From Microbispora hainanensis (GTDB taxonomy: Bacteria > Actinomycetota > Actinomycetes > Streptosporangiales > Streptosporangiaceae), in NCBI RefSeq assembly GCF_006874475.1, contig NZ_VIRM01000067.1:1-42630 (forward strand): a stretch of DNA of 42,630 nucleotides, in the 5' to 3' direction. Shown here in pieces: positions 30,179 to 38,417 of the stretch. The position numbers and the translations under genes are program-made. Position 1 is the first letter of the stretch, and every line of letters begins with the position of its first letter. Under the pieces are notes generated by a model. The model saw nothing but the letters and a program-made list of their open reading frames with translations. It had not been told where the DNA came from and searched no databases.

Positions 30179-31117
30179 ATGACCGTCCTGACCGAACGTC
30201 CCTCACCACAGCCGAAGCCGGAGTTCGAGCCGGAAGGCAAGAGCAAAGCCGATCTTGTCGTCTTCGCACTCGTCGTCGGCCTTCCGATCCTCGCGGTCAT
30301 CGCGGCGGTGCCGTTCACCTGGGGATGGGGCCTGGGCTGGACTGATGTCGCGATCGCCGCCGCCTTCTACATCGTGTCCGGCTTGGGGGTCACGGTCGGG
30401 TTCCACCGCTATTTCACCCACGGCTCGTTCAAGGCCAACCGGCCTCTGAAGATCGCGCTCGGGATCGCCGGCAGCCTGTCGCTGGAGATGTCGGTGGTGG
30501 ACTGGGTCGCCGCCCACCGCAAGCACCACAAGTTCTCCGACAAGGAGGGCGACCCGCACTCGCCGTGGCGGTTCGGGCCCGGCTTCAAGTCGATGTGCAA
30601 GGGCCTGCTGTACGCGCACGTGGGCTGGCTCTTCGAGGTCGAGCGCGTCAACCGCGCCAAGTACGCCCCGGACCTGCTCAAGGACCCGGACATCATGAAG
30701 CTGCACCGGTGGTTCCCGACGCTGGCGATCACCTCGCTGCTGCTCCCGCCGGTCCTGGGCGGCCTCATCACCTGGTCGTGGCAGGGCGCGCTGACCGCGT
30801 TCTTCTGGGGCACGCTGATCCGGATCGGGCTGCTGCACCACGTCACCTGGTCGATCAACTCCATCTGCCACGTGTTCGGCGAGGAGGTGTTCGAGTCGCG
30901 CGACAAGTCCCGCAACGTGTGGTGGCTGGCCATCCCGTCGTTCGGCGAGTCGTGGCACAACCTGCACCACTCCGACCCCACCTGCGCCCGGCATGGTGCC
31001 CTGAAGGGCCAGATCGACCTCAGCGCGGGCCTGATCCGCTGGTTCGAGAAGGCCGGATGGGCCTACGACGTGCGCTGGCCGACCCCAGAGCGGCTGGCGG
31101 CGAAGCGCATTGCCTGA
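30179..31117 (+). CDS. Acyl-CoA/acyl-lipid desaturase (stearoyl-CoA 9-desaturase type)
   Basis: 312 residues, integral membrane di-iron desaturase with all three histidine boxes: 'FHRYFTH', 'HRKHHKFSD' and 'HNLHHSDP'. Four hydrophobic segments surround them. It introduces a double bond into a fatty acyl chain and needs an electron donor not encoded nearby. GAGGTAG precedes the ATG. Three inverted repeats in the promoter imply tight regulation. A strong hairpin 22 bases after the stop separates it from the TetR gene. Confidence 0.95.
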   Translation: MTVLTERPSPQPKPEFEPEGKSKADLVVFALVVGLPILAVIAAVPFTWGWGLGWTDVAIAAAFYIVSGLGVTVGFHRYFTHGSFKANRPLKIALGIAGSLSLEMSVVDWVAAHRKHHKFSDKEGDPHSPWRFGPGFKSMCKGLLYAHVGWLFEVERVNRAKYAPDLLKDPDIMKLHRWFPTLAITSLLLPPVLGGLITWSWQGALTAFFWGTLIRIGLLHHVTWSINSICHVFGEEVFESRDKSRNVWWLAIPSFGESWHNLHHSDPTCARHGALKGQIDLSAGLIRWFEKAGWAYDVRWPTPERLAAKRIA

Positions 31118-31138
31118 CGACTCAGTCAGCGGTGACGG

Positions 31139-31169
31139 CAGGGCCGCTCCGCGTAACGCGGCGGCCCTG
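31139..31169 (+). terminator. Strong terminator hairpin after the desaturase
   Basis: CAGGGCCG (31139-31146) with CGGCCCTG (31162-31169), plus inner CCGCG-TAA-CGCGG (31149-31161) with a two-base bulge: 13 bp in all. It argues that the TTG-initiated extension of the TetR frame (from 31110) is not translated. Confidence 0.75.
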
Positions 31170-31221
31170 TCCCTCACACCGACGTCCCCCACACCGACGC
31201 CCCCCGCATCGGCACCCTCTT

Positions 31222-31386
31222 CCCCGGCGGCTTCCCCGGCGGCTCCTCCGGCGGCTCCTCCGGCGGTGTCCACCACATCCGCCCTCCCGGCACCGGCCCG
31301 TTCGGCAACGGCCCGTCAAGCCCCGGCTCGTTCGGTCCCGGCACGTTCGGCCCCGGCACGTTCGGCCCCGGCTCGTTCGGCCTCGG
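31222..31386. repeat. Two different tandem repeats in the desaturase-TetR gap
   Basis: A 12-bp repeat (C(C/T)CCGGCGGCTY, four copies, 31222-31269) and a 15-bp repeat (GTTCGGCCCCGGCAC and variants, about five copies, 31315-31386). They fill most of this 385-bp gap, in which I see no separate gene. Confidence 0.8.
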
Positions 31387-31502
31387 CCGGCCTCGGCACT
31401 CGTACGGCCCCCGCCTCCGCGGTGGTCGTACCGGCGCGTCCGGCGACTTCCGCCAAACAACCGCGAACCGGCCCGAACCGGGTTCGAGCCGCCGCACCCG
31501 CC

Positions 31503-32501
31503 ATGATGGAACCCGTGAGCGAGTCCTCCCGATCCCGAAGACGCATGACCGGCGCGGAGCGGCGCGAGCAGCTGATCCAGGTCGGCCGTGCCCTGTTCGC
31601 GGACAAGGGCTTCGACGGCACCTCGGTCGAGGAGATCGCGGCCAGCGCCAAGGTGTCCAAGCCCGTGGTGTACGAGCACTTCGGCGGCAAGGAGGGCATC
31701 TACGCCGTCGTCATCGACCGGGAGATGCAGCGCCTGCTCAGCCTGGTCACCCAGGCCCTGTCGGCCTCGCACGCCCGCATCAAGCTGGAACGGGCCGCGC
31801 TCGCCCTCCTCCAGTACATCGAGGAGAGCAGCGAGGGATTCCGCATCCTGGTCCGCGACTCCCACGCCGCCTCGGGCACGGGCACCTTCGCCAGCCTGAT
31901 CAGCGACATCGCCAGCCAGGTGGAGGACGTGCTGGCCGACGAGTTCAAGGAGCGCGGCTACGACCCCAAGCTCGCGCCGATGTACGCCCAGATGCTCGTG
32001 GGGATGACCGCCCTCACCGGACAGTGGTGGCTCGAAGTGCGCAAGCCGCGCCGCGAGGAGGTCGCCGCCCACCTGGTGAACCTGTCCTGGAACGGCCTCA
32101 CCGGCCTCGACGCCAATCCCATGCTCACCGCCGCGACGCGCGGCCTGATCCTGTCCCCCTCCGCGGAGACCCGTACGGCGAGACCCGCCGAGCGCGAGTC
32201 GAAGGAGCAAGAGAAGCTCCGCCGCGACCAGGAGAAGGCTCGTGAACGCGAGCAGCGCGAACGCGCCAAGCAGCTCGAACGTCAGCAGCGCGAGCTGGAG
32301 AAGGCCAAGGAGCGCGAACAGCGCGAACGGGCCAAGGAGCTCGAACGGCAGATGAAGGAGCAGGAGAAGCTCCGCCGCGAGCAGGAGAAGGCGCAGGAGC
32401 GCGAACAGCGCGAACGCGCCAAGCAGCTCGAACGCCAGCAGCGCGAGCGGGCCAAGGAACTGGAACGCCTTCAGCGCGAGCGGGTGAAGGGATCCGACTG
32501 A
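31503..32501 (+). CDS. TetR-family regulator with a long charged helical tail
   Basis: 332 residues from ATG 31503. The DNA-binding domain is 'GAERREQLIQVGRALFADKGFDGTSVEEIAASAKVSKPVVYEHFGGKEG', followed by a normal TetR ligand domain to about residue 215. From about 234 to the end lies an unusual tail of roughly 100 residues made only of E, R, K, Q, A and L, such as 'REREQRERAKQLERQQRE', in two near-identical 50-residue blocks. This should form a long single helix or coiled coil. No good ribosome binding site precedes the ATG; GTG 31515 is an alternative. It may regulate the upstream desaturase. Confidence 0.88.
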   Translation: MMEPVSESSRSRRRMTGAERREQLIQVGRALFADKGFDGTSVEEIAASAKVSKPVVYEHFGGKEGIYAVVIDREMQRLLSLVTQALSASHARIKLERAALALLQYIEESSEGFRILVRDSHAASGTGTFASLISDIASQVEDVLADEFKERGYDPKLAPMYAQMLVGMTALTGQWWLEVRKPRREEVAAHLVNLSWNGLTGLDANPMLTAATRGLILSPSAETRTARPAERESKEQEKLRRDQEKAREREQRERAKQLERQQRELEKAKEREQRERAKELERQMKEQEKLRREQEKAQEREQRERAKQLERQQRERAKELERLQRERVKGSD

Positions 32502-32537
32502 CGGTCTCGCAGGCGCTCGCCGGCGACGTGCGGAAAG

Positions 32538-32600
32538 CCGCTCAGGATGGTCCGGCGACCCCGCTCAGAGCGATCCCCGCTCAGAGTGATCCGGCGATGC
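32538..32600. repeat. Dispersed CCGCTCAG repeat in the TetR-ppk gap
   Basis: CCGCTCAG at 32538, 32561 and 32577, each followed by GATC-like and TCCGGCGA-type sequence. Apart from this and the PHO box, the 256-bp gap shows nothing else. Confidence 0.6.
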
Positions 32601-32706
32601 CGAGGGAGGCGGTTTGCGGGCGCTCGCCGGTGACCCGCGGGAGCCACACGCGTGAAGGCGTGGGGATCGGGGCGAACGCCGCCTGACGGAGCGGTCTGAC
32701 GGTTTC

Positions 32707-32739
32707 GTTGCGGTTAAGTTAACGTTCTGTTCAACGACT
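32707..32739 (+). promoter_or_regulatory. Probable PHO box of ppk
   Basis: Three consecutive 11-base units each beginning GTT: GTTGCGGTTAA, GTTAACGTTCT and GTTCAACGACT. Streptomyces PhoP binds 11-base direct repeat units with a GTTCACC-like start, and ppk is a known Pho target there. The last unit fits the consensus best. Confidence 0.6.
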
Positions 32740-32744
32740 TGGGG

Positions 32745-32750
32745 CATATT
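32745..32750 (+). promoter_or_regulatory. -10 element of a leaderless ppk transcript
   Basis: CATATT lies seven bases before the ATG at 32758, and no ribosome binding site is present, so transcription probably begins at the start codon. Confidence 0.45.
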
Positions 32751-32757
32751 TCGTTAT

Positions 32758-34854
32758 ATGTCCGCCCAAAGCTCCCCCGCCCGTGAGCCGGAGGAGACCG
32801 ACCTCCCCGCGCAGACTCCGCCGCCCAGCGATCGATTCCTCAACCGGGAGGAGAGCTGGCTCCAGTTCAACGAGCGCGTCCTGGAGCTGGCGGAGGACTC
32901 CTCGGTGCCGCTGCTCGAACGTGTCAGGTTCCTCGCCATCTTCGCGAGCAACCTGGACGAGTTCTTCCGCGTACGGGTGGCCGGGCTCAGACGGCGGATG
33001 GCCACCGGCCTGCTGCTGCGGACGACGGGCGGGCTGAAGCCGAGCGAGGCACTGTCGCGGATCGCGACGGTCGCCGACGACCTCGCCCGCAGGCACGCGG
33101 CGGTCTTCCACGAGCGCATCTGCCCGGAGCTCGCCGAGCAGGGCATCGCGATCGTCCGCTGGGACGACCTCGCGCGGGACGAGCGGACGGCGCTGCGCAA
33201 GCTCTTCCGTGAGCGGATCCGGCCGGTCCTGACACCGCTGGCCGTCGATCCCGCCCACCCGTTCCCGTACATCTCGGGTCTTTCGCTGAACCTGGCCGTG
33301 ACCGTGCGGAACCCGGAGGACGGCCACACGGTGTTCGCGCGGGTGAAGGTCCCCTCGCAGCTCCCCCGGTTCGTGACCGCCTCGCCGAACCGGTTCGTCC
33401 CGCTTGAGGACGTGATCGCGGCCCACCTGGGCGAGCTGTTCAAGGGCATGCAGATCGTGCAGCACCACGTCTTCCGGGTGACCAGGAACGAGGACCTGGA
33501 GGTCGACGAGGACGTCACCGAGAACCTCATGAAGGCGCTGGAGCGCGAGCTGCTGCGCCGCCGGTTCGGGCCGCCGGTGCGGCTGGAGGTCGAGGACACC
33601 ATCACCCCCCAGGTGCTTGAGCTGCTCGTGGACGAGCTCGGTGTGTCCGAGAACGAGATCTACCGCCTGCCCGGGCCGCTCGACTTAACCGGGCTGCACG
33701 CCATCGCCGACCTCGACCGCCCGGAGCTGCACTATCGGCCGTTCGTCCCGGCGGAGGCGATCAGCGCCGAGGACGACCTGTTCACCGTGCTGCGCGAGCG
33801 CGACATCCTCGTCCACCACCCGTACGACTCGTTCGCGACCAGCGTGCAGCGGTTCGTGGAGGAGGCGGCGGCCGATCCGGACGTGCTGGCGATCAAGCAG
33901 ACCCTCTATCGCACCAGCGGCGACTCGCCCATCGTGGACGCGCTGATCGACGCGGCCGAGGCGGGCAAGCAGGTCGTGGTCGTGGTGGAGATCAAGGCGA
34001 GGTTCGACGAGCACGCGAACATCTCCTGGGCGCGCAAGCTGGAGACGGCCGGATGCCACGTGGTCTACGGCGTGCTCGGCCTCAAGACGCACTGCAAGCT
34101 GGCCATGGTGGTCCGCCAGGAGGCGGGCGGCGAGCTGCGGCGCTACTGCCACATCGGCACCGGCAACTACAACCCGAAGACGGCCCGGCAGTATGAGGAC
34201 TTCGGGCTGCTGACCGCCGATCCCCAGGTGGGCGAGGACGTCACCGACCTGTTCATCCACCTGACCGGCTACTCCCGCCAGTCGGAGTATCGCCGGCTGC
34301 TGGTCGCGCCCAACTCGCTGCGCCAGGGCCTGCTCGCCCGGATCGAGCAGGAGATCGCCCACCGCACGGCGGGCCGTCCGGCCAGGATCCGGATCAAGAC
34401 CAACTCGATCGTGGACGAGCCGATCATCGACGCGCTGTATCGCGCCTCGCAGGCGGGGGTGCCGGTGGACCTGTGGGTCCGCGGCATCTGCACCCTGCGT
34501 CCCGGCGTGCCCGGCCTGTCGGAGAACATCCGCGTACGCAGCGTGCTCGGCCGTTTCCTCGAACACTCCCGGATCTACGAGTTCGGCGGAGGGCGCCGGC
34601 CGGAGATCTGGATCGGCAGCGCCGACCTGATGCGCCGCAACCTGGACCGCCGGGTCGAGGCGCTGGTCAAGGTCGCCAGCCCGCAGCAGCGCCGGTATCT
34701 GTCCGACCTGCTCGACCTGGCGTTCCGCGACACCACCACCGCCTGGACGCTGCACTCCGACGGCAAGTGGCTGCGTCACCGGGGCGAGGTCGATCTCCAG
34801 CACCACCTGATCGCCGGAAGGCGCTGGCGGACCGTGGACGACGTGACGGATTGA
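32758..34854 (+). CDS. ppk: Polyphosphate kinase 1
   Basis: 698 residues, usual length for PPK1. The N-terminal domain is 'RFLNREESWLQFNERVLELAEDSSVPLLERVRFLAIFASNLDEFFRVRVAGL', followed by the head domain. The two phospholipase D-like catalytic halves carry the autophosphorylated His in 'LGLKTHCKLAMVVR' and the second in 'HIGTGNYNPKTARQYEDFGL'. It makes polyphosphate from ATP at the membrane. The start looks leaderless. An upstream PHO box suggests induction by phosphate limitation. The neighbours mutT1 and a CYTH-CHAD protein also concern phosphates. Confidence 0.97.
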   Translation: MSAQSSPAREPEETDLPAQTPPPSDRFLNREESWLQFNERVLELAEDSSVPLLERVRFLAIFASNLDEFFRVRVAGLRRRMATGLLLRTTGGLKPSEALSRIATVADDLARRHAAVFHERICPELAEQGIAIVRWDDLARDERTALRKLFRERIRPVLTPLAVDPAHPFPYISGLSLNLAVTVRNPEDGHTVFARVKVPSQLPRFVTASPNRFVPLEDVIAAHLGELFKGMQIVQHHVFRVTRNEDLEVDEDVTENLMKALERELLRRRFGPPVRLEVEDTITPQVLELLVDELGVSENEIYRLPGPLDLTGLHAIADLDRPELHYRPFVPAEAISAEDDLFTVLRERDILVHHPYDSFATSVQRFVEEAAADPDVLAIKQTLYRTSGDSPIVDALIDAAEAGKQVVVVVEIKARFDEHANISWARKLETAGCHVVYGVLGLKTHCKLAMVVRQEAGGELRRYCHIGTGNYNPKTARQYEDFGLLTADPQVGEDVTDLFIHLTGYSRQSEYRRLLVAPNSLRQGLLARIEQEIAHRTAGRPARIRIKTNSIVDEPIIDALYRASQAGVPVDLWVRGICTLRPGVPGLSENIRVRSVLGRFLEHSRIYEFGGGRRPEIWIGSADLMRRNLDRRVEALVKVASPQQRRYLSDLLDLAFRDTTTAWTLHSDGKWLRHRGEVDLQHHLIAGRRWRTVDDVTD

Positions 34855-34911
34855 CGGACTGACGACGTGACGGACTGACGGATCGACGGATCGACGGATC
34901 GACGGATCGAC
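34840..34911. repeat. 8-bp tandem repeat, nine units, spanning the ppk stop
   Basis: Units drift from GACGTGAC and GGATTGAC to four perfect GGATCGAC copies (34880-34911). The ppk TGA lies within the second unit and the array ends 15 bp before mutT1. Confidence 0.9.
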
Positions 34912-34926
34912 GGCGGGGTCGGAAAC

Positions 34927-35823
34927 ATGGCCACGGGCATGATCAGGGCGGCCGGGGCGGTCGTCTGGCGGGGGAACGAGGACGCCCCGGAGGTCGCTCT
35001 CGTGCACCGCCCGGCGTACGGCGACTGGAGCCTCCCCAAGGGGAAGCTCAAGCGCGGCGAGCACGTGATCGTGGGGGCCCTGCGCGAGGTGCGGGAGGAG
35101 ACCGGCCTGGAGGTCGTGCTCGGCCGTGCGCTGCCGCCCGTGCACTACATGCACGGTGACCGGCTCAAGCGGGTGGACTACTGGCTCGCCCGCGCTCTCG
35201 ACGACCGGGTCGCGGCCGACGGCGACGAGGTCGACGAGGTGGTGTGGCTGCCGATCGAGGAGGCGCGGCGGCGCCTGACCTACAAGTGGGACCGCGGCCT
35301 GCTGCACGCCGCTCGCGCCGCCCCCTTGTCGACCACGCCGCTGATCCTGGTGCGGCACGCGCTGGCGGGCTCCCGGCAGGAGTGGAAGGGCGACGACGAC
35401 CTGCGCCCACTGGACGAGCGCGGGCGCGCTCAGGCCGAGGTGCTGGCCACGGTGCTGGGGGCCTACCGTCCGACCGTGCTGGTCAGCTCGCACAGCAGGC
35501 GCTGCACGCAGACGCTCACGCCGTACGCCGAGCGGCACGGGCTGGAGGTGCGGGAGGAGACGGCGCTGTCGGAGAGCGGCTACGACCCGCGCAGGGCGGA
35601 ACGGCTGATGCGCGAGCTGCTCGCCGCGCCCGAGCCGGCGGTGGTGTGCAGCCACGGCAAGGTCCTGCCCGAGCTGCTGGGCATGGCGGGCCGGGCGCTG
35701 CGCGGCGTGTGGACCGCCGATCACACCCTCCCCAAGGGCGGCTTCGCCGTGCTCCACCGCGCCTTCCTTCACGGTGCCACCGACCCCGTCCACGTTGTCA
35801 GCCTCGAGCGTTATACGACCTGA
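34927..35823 (+). CDS. mutT1: MutT1-type protein: Nudix hydrolase fused to histidine phosphatase
   Basis: 298 residues. The Nudix box at about 38-60 is perfect (G-x5-E-x7-REV-x-EE-x-GL in 'GKLKRGEHVIVGALREVREE'). The second half is a histidine phosphatase with 'LILVRHALAG' and the later 'VVCSHGKVLPELLG'. Mycobacterial MutT1, also next to ppk, has this fusion and hydrolyses 8-oxo-(d)GTP and dinucleoside polyphosphates. An 8-bp repeat array lies between it and ppk, so coupling is loose. The ribosome binding site is weak (GTCGGAAA). Confidence 0.94.
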   Translation: MATGMIRAAGAVVWRGNEDAPEVALVHRPAYGDWSLPKGKLKRGEHVIVGALREVREETGLEVVLGRALPPVHYMHGDRLKRVDYWLARALDDRVAADGDEVDEVVWLPIEEARRRLTYKWDRGLLHAARAAPLSTTPLILVRHALAGSRQEWKGDDDLRPLDERGRAQAEVLATVLGAYRPTVLVSSHSRRCTQTLTPYAERHGLEVREETALSESGYDPRRAERLMRELLAAPEPAVVCSHGKVLPELLGMAGRALRGVWTADHTLPKGGFAVLHRAFLHGATDPVHVVSLERYTT

Positions 35824-35827
35824 ACCC

Positions 35828-37366
35828 TCAGGCGAGGCGGGACCAGACGGCGGGGAACTCCTCGTGGGCCCGGGCCGCCTCGGCGCTCTCGATGCCCGCG
35901 AGCATGCCGTAGGTGAAGGTGTCCTCCCCGGCCTGGCGGGCCCTTTCCGCCTCCTCCAGCAGCACGCCCTGGGCGACGACGCCGTCCTGGTGCCGTCCGA
36001 GCACCTCCTGCACCTCCTTGGCGCGCTCGGCCGCGCCGGACATGCCGGCGGCCTCCGCCGTATATCGGGCGCGCTTGGCGGCCTTGCGCACGTCGTGCAT
36101 GGCCGTCTCCCGTTCCGCGCCCTCCTCCATACGCCGCGCCGCTTCGTAGGCGTCGGTCACCCGCCGCCAGTTCCGGTCCACGATCTTCGGCAGCGCCTTG
36201 TCCGCGTCCTTGGCCGCAGCGGCCGTCAGCGGCGGGCCGGCGGCCAGCGCGTCGAGGGCGTCGAGCAGCGCGAAGTATCGGCTCTCGCTGAGCACGCGCC
36301 GGATCCGCTCGTACGCCTCGTGCTCCCTGGCCGCCAGGTCGTCGCCCAGCCTGCGGCGCGCGCCGGCGGTGACGAAGCGGGGATCGAGGCCGTCGAGCCG
36401 GGCGGCGAAGCGTGCCCTGATGACCTCCAGGTCACGTGCCTCGCCCAGCACCTCGCCGAGCCACCTGAGCTCCTCCTGGATGTCCTCGGTGCCCGCGACG
36501 ATCCGCTTGAACGCCTTGAGCGCGCTGCGCAGGCGGCGGCTGGCGACCCTGGCCTTGTGGACGGCGTCCTCCTCGGCCAGCCGCACGTGCGGGTCCTGCG
36601 CGATCAGCGCGTCGACGTGAGCGCGGAGGTAGGCGACGACGACCTCTCCGGCCGAACCGGGCTCGGGCCGGGTCCTCGGCGGCGGCGCGGGGATGCGGTC
36701 GCCCAGGGCGCGGGCGAGTTTGCTCGCGCTGTCCGCGGGAGCGGCGCCGGCCTTGCGCAGCCGCTTGGCGACCTTCTTGAGGAGGTCGCGTTCGCCCTCC
36801 TTGAGCTCGGCCTCGACCTCGCGCCAGCGCCGCACCACCGGCTCGTCACCGAGCACGGTGCCCTTAACGCGGTCGTCGGCGATCTCCACAAGCACAGTGC
36901 TGCCCGTGTTGCTCGTGCCACCCGCGCCGCTCGTGCCACCCGCGCCGCTCGTGCCACCCGCGCCGCCTGTGCCGCCCGGGCCGCCCGGGCCGAGCAGCCG
37001 GGTGATGCTCCGGCGGGTCTCCAGCTGGGCCACCGGCGCGAGCGGGGCGCCCCGCGTGTACGCGAGGACGAGGCTCGCCAGCTCGGCGGGCACCACCTTG
37101 GCGCTGCGGGTGAGCGGCCGGGTGATCTCCTGACGGGCCCCCTTGGCCTTGGGCAGCTTGAGGTGCCAGCCTTCGTCGTCCCCGCCGCGCCGCCGGCGGA
37201 GGGTGACGCCGCGAGCCGCCAGCCGCAGATCGGGGGTGTCGAAATAGACCGCGGTCAGCCGGTGGGAAAGCGGCTCGGACACCCCCTCGCACCCCGGCAC
37301 GCCGCTGAGGTCGGGCAGGGCGAAACCCTCCGGAACGTCGAACTTGTCCTCGATCTCCAGCGCCAC
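35828..37366 (-). CDS. CYTH-CHAD domain protein
   Basis: 512 residues. The N-terminal CYTH domain starts with the ExExK metal/phosphate motif (E4-I-E-D-K8) and has 'YFDTPDLRLAARGVTLRRRRGG'. Near residues 127-160 a Gly-rich insert with three GAGGTS repeats interrupts it. The CHAD domain (about 230-500) has conserved histidines ('AEEDAVHKARVASRRLRSALKAFK' and 'AMHDVRKAAKRARYTAEAAG') known to bind polyphosphate. It probably hydrolyses or binds polyphosphate made by Ppk. The GTG start has AGGGGG upstream. It is convergent with mutT1, only 4 bp apart. One GTTCACC heptamer lies upstream (minus strand, 37417-37411). Confidence 0.93.
   Translation of the reverse strand: MALEIEDKFDVPEGFALPDLSGVPGCEGVSEPLSHRLTAVYFDTPDLRLAARGVTLRRRRGGDDEGWHLKLPKAKGARQEITRPLTRSAKVVPAELASLVLAYTRGAPLAPVAQLETRRSITRLLGPGGPGGTGGAGGTSGAGGTSGAGGTSNTGSTVLVEIADDRVKGTVLGDEPVVRRWREVEAELKEGERDLLKKVAKRLRKAGAAPADSASKLARALGDRIPAPPPRTRPEPGSAGEVVVAYLRAHVDALIAQDPHVRLAEEDAVHKARVASRRLRSALKAFKRIVAGTEDIQEELRWLGEVLGEARDLEVIRARFAARLDGLDPRFVTAGARRRLGDDLAAREHEAYERIRRVLSESRYFALLDALDALAAGPPLTAAAAKDADKALPKIVDRNWRRVTDAYEAARRMEEGAERETAMHDVRKAAKRARYTAEAAGMSGAAERAKEVQEVLGRHQDGVVAQGVLLEEAERARQAGEDTFTYGMLAGIESAEAARAHEEFPAVWSRLA
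36912..36965 (-). repeat. 18-bp coding tandem repeat, three copies
   Basis: CTCGTGCCACCCGCGCCG repeated three times, encoding GAGGTS units in the CYTH domain insert. Confidence 0.9.
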
Positions 37367-37437
37367 CGTTCCCCCTGAATGTCCCGGTTGACGGTCATAT
37401 CGGCCCCCAAGGTGAACCGTACGTTCCGCTCGCCGAG

Positions 37438-37523
37438 GACGCGCTCAGTGGTGACGCGCTCAGTGGTGACGCGTTCAGCGGTGACGCGTTCAGCGGTGAC
37501 GCGCTCAGCGGTGACGCGCTCAG
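37438..37523. repeat. 15-bp tandem repeat, five copies plus a partial
   Basis: GACGCG(C/T)TCAG(T/C)GGT units at 37438, 37453, 37468, 37483 and 37498, with a partial one at 37513, between the CYTH-CHAD start and the methyltransferase stop. Confidence 0.92.
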
Positions 37524-37575
37524 CCCCGCGCGGTCGTGCCGGCGGCGTGCCCCTCCGGCCCGCTCGGGTGCGCGT

Positions 37576-38334
37576 TCACAGGTGCGCGGCGACGAAGATC
37601 CGCCGGAACGGGAACGGCGTGCCGTACGGCCTGGGCGGATAGACGGCGCGCAGGGCGCGGGCGCAGTCGGCGAGGAAGTCGGCGCGGCGCTCGGGCGGCA
37701 GCCGGTCGAGCATGGGCCGCAGGGCGGTGCCCTTGATCCAGTTCAGCACGGCGTCCTCCCCCGGCAGCACGTGGATGTAGGTCGTCTCCCACGCGTCCAC
37801 CGAGAAGCCGAGACCGGCGAGCAGGTCCACGTAGTCGGCCGGCTCCCGGACCGGCGCGTCCCGCGGCACGTCGCCCAGCTCCTCCCGCCAGGTCGTACGG
37901 CACAGCTCGCGCACGACGGCGTGACTCGGCGCGTCGAAGTTGCCGGGCACCTGGAAGGCGAGCCAGCCGCCCTCGGTCAGGTGGCTCCTCCATTGGCGCA
38001 GCAGGTCGGGGTGTTCCGGCACCCACTGCAGGAGCGCGTTCGAGACGATCACGTCGACCGGGCGCGGCGGACGCCACTCGCGGACGTCGGCCACCTCGAA
38101 CGTCGGCCCAGGCGGCGCCTTGGCGATCATCGCGGGCGAGGAGTCGACGCCGTGCACCTGAGCGCCGGGCCATCGATCACACAGGGTCGCCGTGAGCTCC
38201 CCGGTGCCGCAGCCGAGATCGACGACATACTCGGGCGACTTGGCGCCCACCCGGGCCATGAGCTCGTGGAAGGGACGGCCACGCTCGGCCGCGTACCGCT
38301 CGTAGACCACCGGATCCCAGATGTCCGCACCCAT
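37576..38334 (-). CDS. tam: Trans-aconitate 2-methyltransferase
   Basis: 252 residues, class I SAM methyltransferase: 'YVVDLGCGTGELTATLCDRWPGAQVHGVDSSPAMI' (motif I and II) and 'VDVIVSNALLQWVPEH'. The flanks 'WDPVVYERYAAERGRPFHEL' and 'YIHVLPGEDAVLNWIKGTALRPMLDRL' are typical of Tam, which methylates trans-aconitate to protect the TCA cycle. ATG 38334 is chosen because GGAGGT ends exactly six bases before it; the GTG at 38340 is too close. A MarR-type operator lies just upstream. Confidence 0.88.
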   Translation of the reverse strand: MGADIWDPVVYERYAAERGRPFHELMARVGAKSPEYVVDLGCGTGELTATLCDRWPGAQVHGVDSSPAMIAKAPPGPTFEVADVREWRPPRPVDVIVSNALLQWVPEHPDLLRQWRSHLTEGGWLAFQVPGNFDAPSHAVVRELCRTTWREELGDVPRDAPVREPADYVDLLAGLGFSVDAWETTYIHVLPGEDAVLNWIKGTALRPMLDRLPPERRADFLADCARALRAVYPPRPYGTPFPFRRIFVAAHL

Positions 38335-38348
38335 GCTCACACCTCCAT

Positions 38349-38402
38349 TATCTTGACGTCGAGATAAATCGATATCGCGGGAGATATCTCGATGTCAAGA
38401 GA
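38349..38402. promoter_or_regulatory. Paired MarR operators between tam and its regulator
   Basis: TATCTTGACGTCGAGATA (38349-38366) and its near reverse complement TATCTCGATGTCAAGAGA (38385-38402). One lies beside each divergent start. The TCTYRACGT-type core resembles the operator of the paralogous MarR at 4856-4917. Confidence 0.7.
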
Positions 38403-38405
38403 AGC

Positions 38406-38411
38406 TAGACT
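38406..38411 (+). promoter_or_regulatory. -10 element of a leaderless marR transcript
   Basis: TAGACT lies six bases before the ATG at 38418. No ribosome binding site exists there, and the second operator overlaps the expected -35 region. Confidence 0.5.
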
Positions 38412-38417
38412 CGGCCC

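Noticed and set aside
31110..31502. TTG-initiated N-terminal extension of the TetR protein (131 residues, Pro/Ala/Ser-rich)
   Set aside because: It would read through a 13-bp terminator hairpin and two tandem repeats and has no ribosome binding site. The TetR fold begins just after ATG 31503.
33685..35793. 702-codon open frame on the minus strand
   Set aside because: Antisense shadow of ppk and mutT1, with no recognisable domain and wrong codon-position bias.
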